A stretch of 22,087 nucleotides of DNA from Bacillota bacterium (GCA_023428655.1 JAEYXC010000213.1:1-22087), one strand, 5' to 3'. Positions 1 to 7,816 are shown, numbered from the stretch's first letter. Notes: a model not told the origin generated them from the sequence alone. Program-made: numbers and translations.

Positions 1-341
1 ACCGAACGTCCGGTAATATCCGCGTATTTAATGAAGCCGATATAGAATGTCTGAAAATGATCGAATGCTTAAAAACAACGGGAATGCAGCTAAAGGATAT
101 TAAGCTGTTTTTCCAGTGGTGCGAAGAAGGGGATTCCACCATTGAGAAGAGATATCAGCTTTTCCTGAAACAAAAAGAAAAGACAGAGCAGCAAATCGCT
201 CTCCTTCAGAAGGCTCTTAATCGGGTAAATTATAAATGTGAATATTATAGACTAGCAAAGGAAAGAGGTACCACCAATGATCCGGGGTTGAAGGAAGAGC
301 TTGCAATGAGTTTTCTCTCCCAAAATAGTATAAGGGTGTAA
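1..341 (+). CDS. MerR-family transcriptional regulator, 3'-part (5' end outside window)
   Basis: The reading frame is open from base 3 and ends at TAA 339-341; the first in-frame ATG (57) is internal, so the true start lies left of the window. The visible start of the protein (RTSGNIRVFNEADIECLK) matches the end of the MerR winged-helix DNA-binding domain. It is followed by the usual 'LKxxGMxLKDIKxFF' helix and a basic/acidic coiled-coil dimerisation helix rich in E, K and Q. The C-terminal 40 residues have one Cys and no obvious metal-binding cluster, so the effector cannot be read; small-molecule or redox-type MerR proteins of about 130-140 residues are the closest match. It is convergent with the sugar kinase gene and separated from it by a hairpin terminator. 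Nothing ties it functionally to the sugar locus. Confidence 0.85.
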   Translation, partial: RTSGNIRVFNEADIECLKMIECLKTTGMQLKDIKLFFQWCEEGDSTIEKRYQLFLKQKEKTEQQIALLQKALNRVNYKCEYYRLAKERGTTNDPGLKEELAMSFLSQNSIRV

Positions 342-360
342 CCCCACCAAACCTCAAATC

Positions 361-407
361 ACAAAAACGAGCTGCATACTAACGATTTATGTTAGTAATG
401 CAGCTCG
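361..407 (-). terminator. Rho-independent terminator of the isomerase-transketolase-kinase operon
   Basis: Arms 368-383 and 391-407 pair as a 16-bp stem with one bulged T and a 7-nt loop. Read on the minus strand the stem is followed by TTTTTGTG (complement of 361-367), the classic intrinsic signal just past the kinase stop at 423. On the plus strand the trailing sequence is only mildly T-rich, so any use for the merR-type gene would be weaker. Confidence 0.85.
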
Positions 408-422
408 CATCATTAAACTCTA

Positions 423-1895
423 TTAAGAAATCAGGTCAATTGCTTTTTTCCACCCTTGGTATTTTTCAGACCGCTCCTCGTGCTTCATGGCAGGCAGAAA
501 GCTTATGTTATTCTTACTAATATTAAGCTGTTCCTGTCCATATATACCAAGTGTCATTCCTGCCATTAAGACTGCACCGATCACTGACAATTCCTCCATT
601 GCAGGTACCAGCACCGGTATTTCAAGGATATCGCTTTGAAATTGCATTAAGTAACGATTTTTCGTCGGTCCGCCATCCACTCGTAGCTCCTTTACCGCAA
701 TCTTTGCTTCCTCTGACATCAGCTGCACAATATCGGTAATCTGGTATGCTATGGATTCCAGTCCTGCTTTAACAATTTCTGCCTGACCCGTAATTCTTGT
801 CATTCCACTGATCACTGCCCTCGCATCACTTTTCCAGTATGGTGCCCCAAGACCGGAAAAGGCGGGAACCAGGTAGGTTCTGTCCGCTGCATTTGCCTGA
901 AAGGCTAATGCTTCCGTTTCCGAAGCATCCTTTATCAGCTTCAAATCGTTTTTTAGCCAGCTGATCACTGCCCCTGAATAATTGATGTTTCCCTCGAGAA
1001 CGTACTCCACTTGATGATTGATACTCCAAGCCAAGGAGGTTACGATTCCTTTCTCGCTGAAAACCGGCTTCGAACCGATATTCATCATAATAGAGGAGCC
1101 GGTACCATAGGTCGCCTTAATCATCCCTTCCTGAATGCAACGCTGCCCAAACAAAGCTCCATGGGAATCACCGATCATACAATGAATCGGCAGCTTCTTC
1201 CCAAGGTAACCATCAAAATCCGTCTCCCCAAAATATGCATTCGAATCACATACCTCGGGCAGACAAGCCGGATTTATTCCAAACAATTCACATAGCTCAG
1301 TATCCCATTGTAATGTTTTGATATTAAATAGCTGTGTTCTGGAAGCATTGGAATAATCGGTCTTATAGCTGTTACCGGCAGTCAGCTTATACAGCAGCCA
1401 GGTATCGATTGTACCGTAGCACAAAGAGCCTTTCTTTGATTTCTCCATAGCCCCCGGAACGTTTTCCAATATCCAGGCTATCTTTGCAGCGGAAAAGTAG
1501 GGGGAAAGGTGGAGTCCGGTACGACTTTGTATCAAAGCACTATGTTGCTCAATTCGCTTACAGATCGCTGCTCCTCTGGCACATTGCCAGACTATCGCAG
1601 GATAGACAGGGATACCCGTATCTCTATCCCATACCACTGCGGTCTCTCTCTGATTGGTAATACCGATACCAATGAGTTGTTCGACCTTAATATCAACTTC
1701 GCCTAACAATAGCTTGACAGCAGATTTGACATTATGATAAATCTGCTCCGGATCATGCTCCACCCAACCGATTTCATTGATGATCTGATCATGAGGAAGA
1801 TAGCTTTTCGTAACAATTCTGCCCTCTTGATCAAAAAGTAGAGCCTTCGTTCCCTGTGTACTTTGATCAATTCCTAATATGTATTTATTCTCCAT
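423..1895 (-). CDS. FGGY-family carbohydrate kinase, glycerol-kinase-like, probable ketose kinase
   Basis: ATP-dependent cytoplasmic kinase of 490 residues, the normal length for glycerol kinase. Glycerol-kinase signatures run its whole length: WVEHDPEQIY (44-53), ITNQRE (79-84), IVWQC (101-105), SPYFSAAK (131-138), TDYSNASRT (179-187), GD at 242-243 and a C-terminal FGGY signature region. The residues corresponding to E. coli GlpK Arg83, Glu84, Trp103, Tyr135 and Asp245 are kept (R83, E84, W103, Y133, D243). The phosphate loop is DQSTQGTK rather than DQGTTSSR, and the Gln246 and Phe270 equivalents are Ser244 and Ser268, which should widen the pocket. With no glycerol facilitator or dehydrogenase nearby, and being last in an isomerase-transketolase operon, it more likely phosphorylates the ketose made by the isomerase. 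It overlaps the upstream transketolase gene by 11 bp, with its GGAG site inside that gene. True glycerol kinase activity cannot be excluded. Confidence 0.9.
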   Translation of the reverse strand: MENKYILGIDQSTQGTKALLFDQEGRIVTKSYLPHDQIINEIGWVEHDPEQIYHNVKSAVKLLLGEVDIKVEQLIGIGITNQRETAVVWDRDTGIPVYPAIVWQCARGAAICKRIEQHSALIQSRTGLHLSPYFSAAKIAWILENVPGAMEKSKKGSLCYGTIDTWLLYKLTAGNSYKTDYSNASRTQLFNIKTLQWDTELCELFGINPACLPEVCDSNAYFGETDFDGYLGKKLPIHCMIGDSHGALFGQRCIQEGMIKATYGTGSSIMMNIGSKPVFSEKGIVTSLAWSINHQVEYVLEGNINYSGAVISWLKNDLKLIKDASETEALAFQANAADRTYLVPAFSGLGAPYWKSDARAVISGMTRITGQAEIVKAGLESIAYQITDIVQLMSEEAKIAVKELRVDGGPTKNRYLMQFQSDILEIPVLVPAMEELSVIGAVLMAGMTLGIYGQEQLNISKNNISFLPAMKHEERSEKYQGWKKAIDLIS

Positions 1896-2826
1896 GTGTC
1901 AGCATCTCCAGAGCAGTTTTTACAATCCCATCTTTATTTAAACCATAATAATCAAAAACCTCCTGTGATTTACCCGCAATCGCTGGTTCATCCGGCAACG
2001 CAAGATTTATGACCTTACGTGGACATTCCCTTGCGACGAGCTGACTAATCGTTGCACCCAGACCACCAAGATACGAATGCTCTTCGACGGTAATGATTGC
2101 TTTGCTCCTGGCAGCAGCCTCCAGTACCGCTGCTTTGTCCAACGGCTTAACGCAATACATATCAAGTACCGTTGCATGCACCCCCTTCTGCTCCAGCTCC
2201 TGTGCTGCCAGATAAGCTGGTCTAACCAGCTCACCGCAGGCGATAATTGTAATATCATCTCCCGAGCATAGCTTTGTAGCCTTATCCAGCACAAACGGAG
2301 TATTATCCTCCTCATAAATATCCTCAACGGGATTTCGGCCAACTCTTACATAAGCCGGTTTCTCATCCTCCAAAAGTGCTTCAATCAACCGCTTAGTCTG
2401 ATGTCTGTCACTGGGTATATAGACTCTCATATTGGGGATGGAGCCGATTGTTGCGATATCCTGATTCGAATGATGGGTCATACCCAAAGATCCGTAGCTG
2501 ATTCCTCCACTGATTCCGATTAAGGTTACATTCGTATTGGAATAGGCTACATCAACCTTAACCTGTTCCATGCTTCGTGTGGAGAGAAAGCATGCCGGTG
2601 AAGCAGCAAATGCTTTTTTTCCTGTCTTTGCAAGGCCTGCTGCGATACCGACGAGATTCTGCTCAGCAATCCCCACCTCTAAGAATTGATCCGGGTGAGC
2701 CTTTGCATAATCCGTAAGAGATGCGGAGCCTCTGGAGTCACTGCATAAAACAACGATATCCTTATCTATGTACGCTTTCTCTACTAATACATTACAGATT
2801 GCTTGTCGATTCGGTATGTTATTCAT
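1885..2826 (-). CDS. Transketolase, C-terminal subunit (split transketolase)
   Basis: Second half of a two-subunit transketolase: pyrimidine-binding domain of the thiamine diphosphate fold plus the C-terminal domain, 313 residues from the chosen start. The catalytic Glu that protonates the cofactor is in VGIAEQN (Glu55); GMTHHSNQDIATI (115-127) and the YVRVGR segment match the substrate-phosphate binding regions of transketolases. An in-frame ATG exists 108 bp further upstream, but the extra 36 residues are non-homologous and lie inside the N-subunit gene. ATG 2826 has AGAAGGAG 11 nt upstream and gives a normal N-terminus, so it is preferred. The 8-bp overlap with the N-subunit gene suggests translational coupling. 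Together the two subunits total about 586 residues, typical of split bacterial transketolases. In this operon the donor could be xylulose-5-phosphate or an unusual ketose phosphate such as apulose-4-phosphate. Confidence 0.92.
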   Translation of the reverse strand: MNNIPNRQAICNVLVEKAYIDKDIVVLCSDSRGSASLTDYAKAHPDQFLEVGIAEQNLVGIAAGLAKTGKKAFAASPACFLSTRSMEQVKVDVAYSNTNVTLIGISGGISYGSLGMTHHSNQDIATIGSIPNMRVYIPSDRHQTKRLIEALLEDEKPAYVRVGRNPVEDIYEEDNTPFVLDKATKLCSGDDITIIACGELVRPAYLAAQELEQKGVHATVLDMYCVKPLDKAAVLEAAARSKAIITVEEHSYLGGLGATISQLVARECPRKVINLALPDEPAIAGKSQEVFDYYGLNKDGIVKTALEMLTHGE

Positions 2827-3640
2827 TCGCTTCCACTCTCCTTCTATTAAGCTCTGCCTTCGCTGATAGATACTCCTGCTCGGTAGGAATCTTGTGATGC
2901 CATGCCGCATTATTCTCCATAAAGGACACTCCATAACCCTTTATGGTATTTGCAAGGATCAAGGTTGGCATGCCCTTTACCTTCCTCGCCTGATGAAAGG
3001 CTTCGTCTAGAGCATGGATATTGTTCCCTTCTGCATGGATTACATTCCAGCCAAAGCTTTTCCAGCGTTCCTCCTGACTGTCTTGAGCCATAACCTCCTC
3101 GGTTCCACCGGATATCTGTAGACGATTACGGTCTATTACAGCACATAGATTATCCAGCCTATAATGACCGGCTGCCATAGCTCCCTCCCATACAGAACCC
3201 TCAGCAAGCTCGCCATCTCCCATTACAGTATAGACACGACTGCTACGCTTGCTCATTTTTGAGCCTAAGGCCATACCTACGCAGACGCTCAGTCCATGCC
3301 CCAAGGAGCCTGAGTTCATCTCAATGCCCTTCACTTTGTTATTGGGGTGACCGATCAGCTTAGTACCAAACTGGGAATAGCTTGAAATGTCCTCCATAGT
3401 GATGAAGCCTCTGTCGTATAGTACACTATACAAGGCCTCAACCGAATGCCCTTTACTTAGAACAAATAAATCTCTGTTCGGATCAGAGGTATTGTCCGGC
3501 GATATATTCATTTGGCTATAATACAGAGTCACCAAAATATCTAGGACGGAGTAGTCACCGCCGATATGTCCCGTTTTCGCTTGGTATATCATATCTAAAA
3601 TTATTTGACGTAGTTCAAATGACTTTGCTATCAAATTCAT
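2819..3640 (-). CDS. Transketolase, N-terminal subunit (split transketolase)
   Basis: Thiamine-diphosphate-binding half of the two-subunit transketolase, about 273 residues. The cofactor motif runs from GDG (141-143) to Asn172 in VIDRNR. Family residues include TGHIGGDYS (23-31), LSKGHS (61-66), GSLGHGL (111-117) and a late WHHK segment (His near the substrate). The frame also has ATGs at 3664 and 3661, but these lack a convincing ribosome binding site. ATG 3640 is preceded by AAAGGTG at 11 nt and begins MNLIAKSFELR, the usual N-terminus of this subunit. The gene lies 49 bp downstream of the isomerase stop by this start and overlaps the C-subunit by 8 bp. Not a full-length housekeeping transketolase and not DXP synthase: the split format and the neighbours point to a dedicated catabolic enzyme. 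Confidence 0.92.
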   Translation of the reverse strand: MNLIAKSFELRQIILDMIYQAKTGHIGGDYSVLDILVTLYYSQMNISPDNTSDPNRDLFVLSKGHSVEALYSVLYDRGFITMEDISSYSQFGTKLIGHPNNKVKGIEMNSGSLGHGLSVCVGMALGSKMSKRSSRVYTVMGDGELAEGSVWEGAMAAGHYRLDNLCAVIDRNRLQISGGTEEVMAQDSQEERWKSFGWNVIHAEGNNIHALDEAFHQARKVKGMPTLILANTIKGYGVSFMENNAAWHHKIPTEQEYLSAKAELNRRRVEANE

Positions 3641-3689
3641 ATTCTTATCCACACCTTTCATCAAAGCTCGCAGCTTTCAATCATTCACA

Positions 3690-5090
3690 CTATTCGCCTC
3701 TGATGTAGGCCTTCACCTGCTCCTCCACATCATCATACAGGTCCGGTTTAACACCTATGTACTTGCAGGCTTCATAAAGCACCGGAACCACATCCTTATG
3801 AATACCGACGCAATGATGAATATAAGGACCACAAACAAGCTTATCCTCCAGACGCTTCAGATTCTTTACCTTTACCCATACATAGGTGCCTTTGGTGTAA
3901 GGTCCTTCGATTCCTTCTGCGTTCCCTAATAACAAGGAGTATTCTCCGTTATCACCATCGAAGCGGCAAAGCGTCATATCGCCATGCTTAGCTTCTGCTT
4001 CCACAGCACCCGGATGATCAAATGCTAATGGATAACCGATGGTTGGCTTCTCCTTCGCAACAGAGATCGGCCAAGGACCGCAGTGCTGAAGCAGCTCACC
4101 ATTCTCATCGTCCGGATGACGAACGGTCCAGTCAGCAAAAAAGCTTCTAGTATCATCAAGAACAGCAGCCTCAACCATAAGGGAAGTGATGGCACCATGA
4201 ATATCAGTTTCACATACAACCGGAATCCCTTCCTCATTCAATAAGGAGTTCGCTGCACAGGGCATAATGGACAGCTCACCCTGAAGAGCGTTCCAGCACT
4301 GGATAGCAATTGCTTTGCATCCATAATCCGTTGCCAACTTTTTCATCGCAACCTTAAGAGCGGCTACATTCTCAAGTTCATTATCTTTAATTTTGATATT
4401 CATATTTTCTCTACAATAATCCATTACCGCCCTTACTTGCGTTCCCTCTTCCTTTGCCTTCCTCACTGCATCCGTCAATTCCGGCATAGGAATCGGGGAC
4501 AATTGAATATTAAACTGCTCTAAAAGCTCACCTTCGTTACACATGGTAGACCAGAAATCAAAGGGTCTTGGTCCAATCTGCAAAATGCGAATATTACGGA
4601 AGGTCTTTACTACATTACATACTGCAAGGAAGTTGAAAATTCCACGTTCAAATTCCGGATCCTCCAATCTGCAGTTAGTCAAATAGGTGAAGGGCACCTG
4701 GAACCTTCGTAGAACCTTCCCCGTCGCGAAGAGCCCACATTGACTATCACGGAGACGAATACCGTTTTCATCGGGTCTTTCATCTCTCGGTCCCCATAAT
4801 AAAACCGGCACATTCAATTCTCTAGCCAGTCTGGCAACCACATATTCCGTTCCGAAGTTACAATGAGGGAAGAAGAGTCCGTCGATCTTTTCTTTTCTGA
4901 ATTTATCTGCGATCTTCTCTCGGTCCCCTTCATCATAAAAAAGACCTTCTTCGTTAATATCCGTAATATCAACAATCTCAACACCAAGTCTAAGTAATTT
5001 TTCTCTTGTTAAATTAGCGTATTTTACCGCATCCGGGGCACTGAAAATACTTCTTCTGGTTGGCGCAAATCCAATTTTAATCTGCTTCAT
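3690..5090 (-). CDS. L-fucose/L-arabinose isomerase-family aldose-ketose isomerase
   Basis: 466-residue cytoplasmic protein resembling the FucI/AraA-type isomerase superfamily, which interconverts aldoses and ketoses with a divalent metal. It is shorter than E. coli FucI (about 590). Features consistent with this are an N-terminal Rossmann-like half (ADKFRKEKIDGLFFPHCNFG near 61-80), the mid-protein CETDIHGA (293-300), FFADW (317-321) and a C-terminal HHCVGIHKD (425-433). Candidate metal ligands are Glu294, Asp320 and one of His425, His426 or His431. First gene of the operon: AAGGAG lies 8-9 nt upstream of ATG 5090 and a good promoter lies 56 nt further up. Because kinase and transketolase follow rather than an aldolase, the substrate is probably not L-fucose. 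D-xylose (a FucI-related protein is the xylose isomerase of C. acetobutylicum), D-arabinose or D-apiose are candidates. Family call secure, substrate unknown. Confidence 0.85.
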   Translation of the reverse strand: MKQIKIGFAPTRRSIFSAPDAVKYANLTREKLLRLGVEIVDITDINEEGLFYDEGDREKIADKFRKEKIDGLFFPHCNFGTEYVVARLARELNVPVLLWGPRDERPDENGIRLRDSQCGLFATGKVLRRFQVPFTYLTNCRLEDPEFERGIFNFLAVCNVVKTFRNIRILQIGPRPFDFWSTMCNEGELLEQFNIQLSPIPMPELTDAVRKAKEEGTQVRAVMDYCRENMNIKIKDNELENVAALKVAMKKLATDYGCKAIAIQCWNALQGELSIMPCAANSLLNEEGIPVVCETDIHGAITSLMVEAAVLDDTRSFFADWTVRHPDDENGELLQHCGPWPISVAKEKPTIGYPLAFDHPGAVEAEAKHGDMTLCRFDGDNGEYSLLLGNAEGIEGPYTKGTYVWVKVKNLKRLEDKLVCGPYIHHCVGIHKDVVPVLYEACKYIGVKPDLYDDVEEQVKAYIRGE

Positions 5091-5124
5091 AATGAATTCT
5101 CCTTAAATTATTTATAAATTGAAG

Positions 5125-5173
5125 TATAAATATTTTATATTATTTATTATAAACATTTTATATAATAATTCAA
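5125..5173 (-). promoter_or_regulatory. Sigma-A promoter and candidate operator of the isomerase operon
   Basis: On the minus strand TTGAAT (5168-5173) and a perfect TATAAT (5146-5151) are separated by 16 bp, predicting a transcription start near 5139 and a leader of about 48 nt. A 6-3-6 palindrome, TATAAATATTTTATA (5125-5139), sits at the predicted start. A near copy lies inside the lacI promoter, so it is a candidate LacI-family operator. The surrounding DNA is very AT-rich, so the palindrome could be chance. Confidence 0.6.
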
Positions 5174-5244
5174 GTCGTTTTTATATATATTTTAATTCTC
5201 AGACCACATTGCTTCCTGTTATATGTCAAATCGTATCAATAAAG

Positions 5245-5280
5245 AAAAAGCCTGACCGGGACTCGCTTCCCGTTCAGGCT
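5245..5280 (-). terminator. Rho-independent terminator downstream of the lacI-family gene
   Basis: Arms 5249-5261 and 5268-5280 form a 13-bp stem (one A/C mismatch) with a 6-nt loop. On the minus strand it is followed by TTTTTCTTT. It lies 60 bp past the regulator stop and insulates the isomerase operon from it. On the plus strand the trailing sequence is TTATTTCC. Confidence 0.85.
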
Positions 5281-5339
5281 TTATTTCCTCTCAATATATA
5301 TCATAATTCTATACTTCGGATTGTAAATCTACGAATAAA

Positions 5340-6359
5340 CTATTTAGATAGAATTTTAACACTGTCCCGTTCGATAAATTCTGTACATACCTGTATTTTT
5401 GATCGGACATCATCCTCACGTTTTACCATATCGATCAGTTTTCTCACGGCAAGTCGGCCCATCTCCTGTTTTGGAACACGTAGGCTTGTCAGTCTGGGTG
5501 ATGAGATCTCACAAAAGGGCAGATCGTCGAACCCAATAATTGAGACATCCTCCGGTATACGATAACCCTTCTCCTGCATTGCCTTCATCGCACCCAAGGC
5601 TATCATATCATTATCCGCAAAGAATGCTGTTGGAAGTACCGGCTTGTTCTCGAGATATGCAAGCATATCCTTATATGCGTCGTTCATTGTGGTACTGAGC
5701 TCAATGATATATTCCGGCTTTACCGGTTGTCCATTTTCGCGAAGTGCGGAATAATAACCGGATTGTCTCTGTTCAAAGCCAAGAATCCGGAATTTACCCT
5801 TCAGATATCCAATGGATTGATGGCCGCCTGCAGCAAGATAATTAACTGCCTTTCTTGCTGAATCTGCATTATTAATCATAACCCCGTTTAAATCCATATC
5901 AAAGCTCCAGTAATCCAATAATAAAAGAGGACATTCCGAATTCTTATACAGCTTCAAATCATCGGGGGACAGTTCAGTACCCAGAAGTATAATCGCAGCA
6001 CCGGGCTCATTGAGCATCTGCTTTACTTTCTCATGATAATCCGGGAGTCTGGAATCCAGATTGCCGATTACCAGCTCATAGCCAAATTCCCTGCACTCCT
6101 GTTCAATCCCGCTGATTAAAAAACCAAAAAACGGAGTATCATCAATGATCAAACCATTCTTTTTATATATCACGAGCTTAATTTTCGAGATCACATTATT
6201 ATCGATGTATCCGATTTCTCTTGCGACACGAAAAATCTCATCGGAGGTCTTTTGATTCACACCCTTTTTATTATTCAACGCATTTGATACCGTAGCCGGA
6301 GAATATCCGGTAATATCACTGATTTGTTTGATTCCTGCCTTCAATATGCCACATCCCAT
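5340..6359 (-). CDS. LacI/GalR-family transcriptional regulator
   Basis: DNA-binding sugar-responsive regulator of 339 residues (usual family length 330-345). The N-terminus carries the LacI helix-turn-helix (KQISDITGYSPATVSNAL) and hinge helix. The rest is a periplasmic-binding-protein-like effector domain, including FFADNDMIALGAMKAM and DVSIIGFDDLPF, both hallmark segments. The start is uncertain. ATG 6359 lies only about 11 nt from the predicted transcription start and has no Shine-Dalgarno sequence. TTG 6344 (five codons in) gives a protein starting MKAGIKQISD, closer to the usual family N-terminus. It is the only regulator between the isomerase operon, the MFS gene and the esterase, so it probably controls the isomerase operon and itself. 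Effector unknown: probably the free sugar or a phosphorylated intermediate. Confidence 0.93.
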   Translation of the reverse strand: MGCGILKAGIKQISDITGYSPATVSNALNNKKGVNQKTSDEIFRVAREIGYIDNNVISKIKLVIYKKNGLIIDDTPFFGFLISGIEQECREFGYELVIGNLDSRLPDYHEKVKQMLNEPGAAIILLGTELSPDDLKLYKNSECPLLLLDYWSFDMDLNGVMINNADSARKAVNYLAAGGHQSIGYLKGKFRILGFEQRQSGYYSALRENGQPVKPEYIIELSTTMNDAYKDMLAYLENKPVLPTAFFADNDMIALGAMKAMQEKGYRIPEDVSIIGFDDLPFCEISSPRLTSLRVPKQEMGRLAVRKLIDMVKREDDVRSKIQVCTEFIERDSVKILSK

Positions 6360-6362
6360 CTA

Positions 6363-6410
6363 AATTAGTTAACTATATTATAAATTATTTATATAAATTT
6401 TCAACTAATT
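6363..6410 (-). promoter_or_regulatory. Promoter and candidate operators of the lacI-family gene
   Basis: TTGAAA (6399-6404) and perfect TATAAT (6377-6382), 16 bp apart on the minus strand. The spacer holds TATAAATTATTTATA (6379-6393), 13 of 15 bases identical to the palindrome at the isomerase promoter. The promoter is bracketed by inverted octamers AATTAGTT (6363-6370) and AACTAATT (6403-6410). The left one is part of the 10-bp palindrome TAGTTAACTA. These are candidate autoregulatory sites, seen by eye only. Confidence 0.55.
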
Positions 6411-6455
6411 ATTTTATAGAATTAAAAGCAGGTATCCATCAATCTCTTTAAAATG

Positions 6456-7703
6456 CTAGTATCTCATTCGAATTATCGGATGAAGCACCAGAAAATAGAT
6501 CCCTATGGACAAAGCGATGCAAAATGCGCATATTAGGAAAACAGCAGTAAATCCAAAAAGCTGTGATATAATCCCCCATACAAAAGAACCTAGACCAAAC
6601 CCGATATCCAAGGTCGCATAATAGGTAGCATTAGCTGCTCCTCTTCGCTCCGGTGGACATAACTTTATCACAACCGCATTCATAATCGGCTGCACCGTGC
6701 CATATCCCACCCCATAAAACAAGGCGGCAAGAAGGACCATCGGTAAGGAATAGGCATAGGCAAGTATAACAAATAACAGAAGGGTAATCACTATGCCCGG
6801 CAGAAAGGCCGAAGCAAAACCATAACGGTCTGCTATTCTACCGGTAAGCAATCTGGATATAATCATTGCCGCAGCATAGAAGGTAAAGAATAGTCCGATT
6901 CCCTCTATCCTTCGCTCCTCGCCAAAGAGGGGCATAAAGGAGAAGACAGCAGAGATTGCAAAAACGATAAAGAACATAACAACACATGGCTTTAACGCTG
7001 TTTTCTCAATAAAACTATTTTTCTTCTGCTGCCCCAGCCTTTCGACGGAGGCGGTATAGATCACCTGCACTTCCTCCGATGGTTTCCTTCTATTATCCTC
7101 TTTTTCGTACCGAATAAAATAAGCAAAGCAAATACCGAATAATGCGATTGCGCTTGATACAATATAAGTCGTATTGTAGTCATATCGTTCAATGAGATAA
7201 AGACCTATGGAGGGTCCGACTGCCATCGAAATCGTAGAAGCAATTCCAAAATACCCCACACCTTCCGATACCCTCTCCATCGGAAGTACATCGGATAAAA
7301 TAGTACCGAGTGCTGTAGAATAAGCGCTCAAACCAACTCCCTGTATCAATCTCAAAAGCAGCAGTATGTACAAATGATGAGAGGCCAGCAGCATTCCTGT
7401 CGATATGGAAAACATCAATAATCCAAGAATCAGCACTCTCCTTCGACCAACACTGTCAAGCATCTTCCCAAAAATCGGTCTGCAGAGGAAGGCTGAAATG
7501 GTAAGGACGGTGGTAAGCAATCCTGCTATAAAATTATTTCCGCCGATTGTCATGGTATATAAAGGCAGAACGGTAATAAGAATAATGCTTGACATATTAA
7601 TAATTAGGTTTACGATCAAAGTACAAATATAGCTTAGATTCCAAAGGTTTTCCTTTAATCCGGAAGCTCCTTTCGAAACCATTCTTCCCTCTTTTGAATT
7701 CAT
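6456..7703 (-). CDS. Major facilitator superfamily transporter
   Basis: Integral membrane protein of 415 residues with about 12 hydrophobic segments in two halves separated by a charged cytoplasmic loop near residues 203-230. The MFS loop 2-3 signature is present (G79 K M L D S V G R R R, 79-89) with a weaker second-half counterpart (GRIADRYGF). Overall it resembles sugar-efflux/arabinose-efflux and drug-type MFS proteins rather than sugar:proton symporters of the XylE type. ATG 7703 has GAGGT about 6 nt upstream; a second ATG at 7682 has its own GAGGG, so two starts are possible. It lies upstream of the regulator gene on the same strand with a 96-bp gap. Role inferred only: uptake of a monosaccharide or relief of sugar/aglycone overload. 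Confidence 0.88.
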   Translation of the reverse strand: MNSKEGRMVSKGASGLKENLWNLSYICTLIVNLIINMSSIILITVLPLYTMTIGGNNFIAGLLTTVLTISAFLCRPIFGKMLDSVGRRRVLILGLLMFSISTGMLLASHHLYILLLLRLIQGVGLSAYSTALGTILSDVLPMERVSEGVGYFGIASTISMAVGPSIGLYLIERYDYNTTYIVSSAIALFGICFAYFIRYEKEDNRRKPSEEVQVIYTASVERLGQQKKNSFIEKTALKPCVVMFFIVFAISAVFSFMPLFGEERRIEGIGLFFTFYAAAMIISRLLTGRIADRYGFASAFLPGIVITLLLFVILAYAYSLPMVLLAALFYGVGYGTVQPIMNAVVIKLCPPERRGAANATYYATLDIGFGLGSFVWGIISQLFGFTAVFLICAFCIALSIGIYFLVLHPIIRMRY

Positions 7704-7816
7704 TCTCTACCTCATATTTTGTTTCGTTATTGATACAGTAAATCGCTCTTAATCAGAGTTCGATAGCTGTCTCCCCTTATCCGTCTATTTGATTGAGCAC
7801 ACTCCGTGGTATATAA

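Noticed and set aside
551..1706. Plus-strand open frames opposite the kinase gene (551-739, 1011-1295, 1509-1706)
   Set aside because: Each is antisense to a well-supported gene, has no ribosome binding site and no recognisable protein features.
423..1895. Kinase as the housekeeping glycerol kinase glpK
   Set aside because: Key pocket positions differ (Ser244, Ser268, altered phosphate loop) and the operon has no glycerol genes; symbol withheld.
2827..2934. Upstream in-frame ATG extending the transketolase C subunit by 36 residues
   Set aside because: The extension is the transketolase N coding sequence read in another frame, with no family similarity; ATG 2826 has a good ribosome binding site and gives a normal N-terminus.
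5119..5565. 148-codon plus-strand frame between the isomerase and lacI genes
   Set aside because: It runs through the operon promoter, the lacI terminator and the lacI 3' end; composition is that of AT-rich spacer plus antisense, with no domain.
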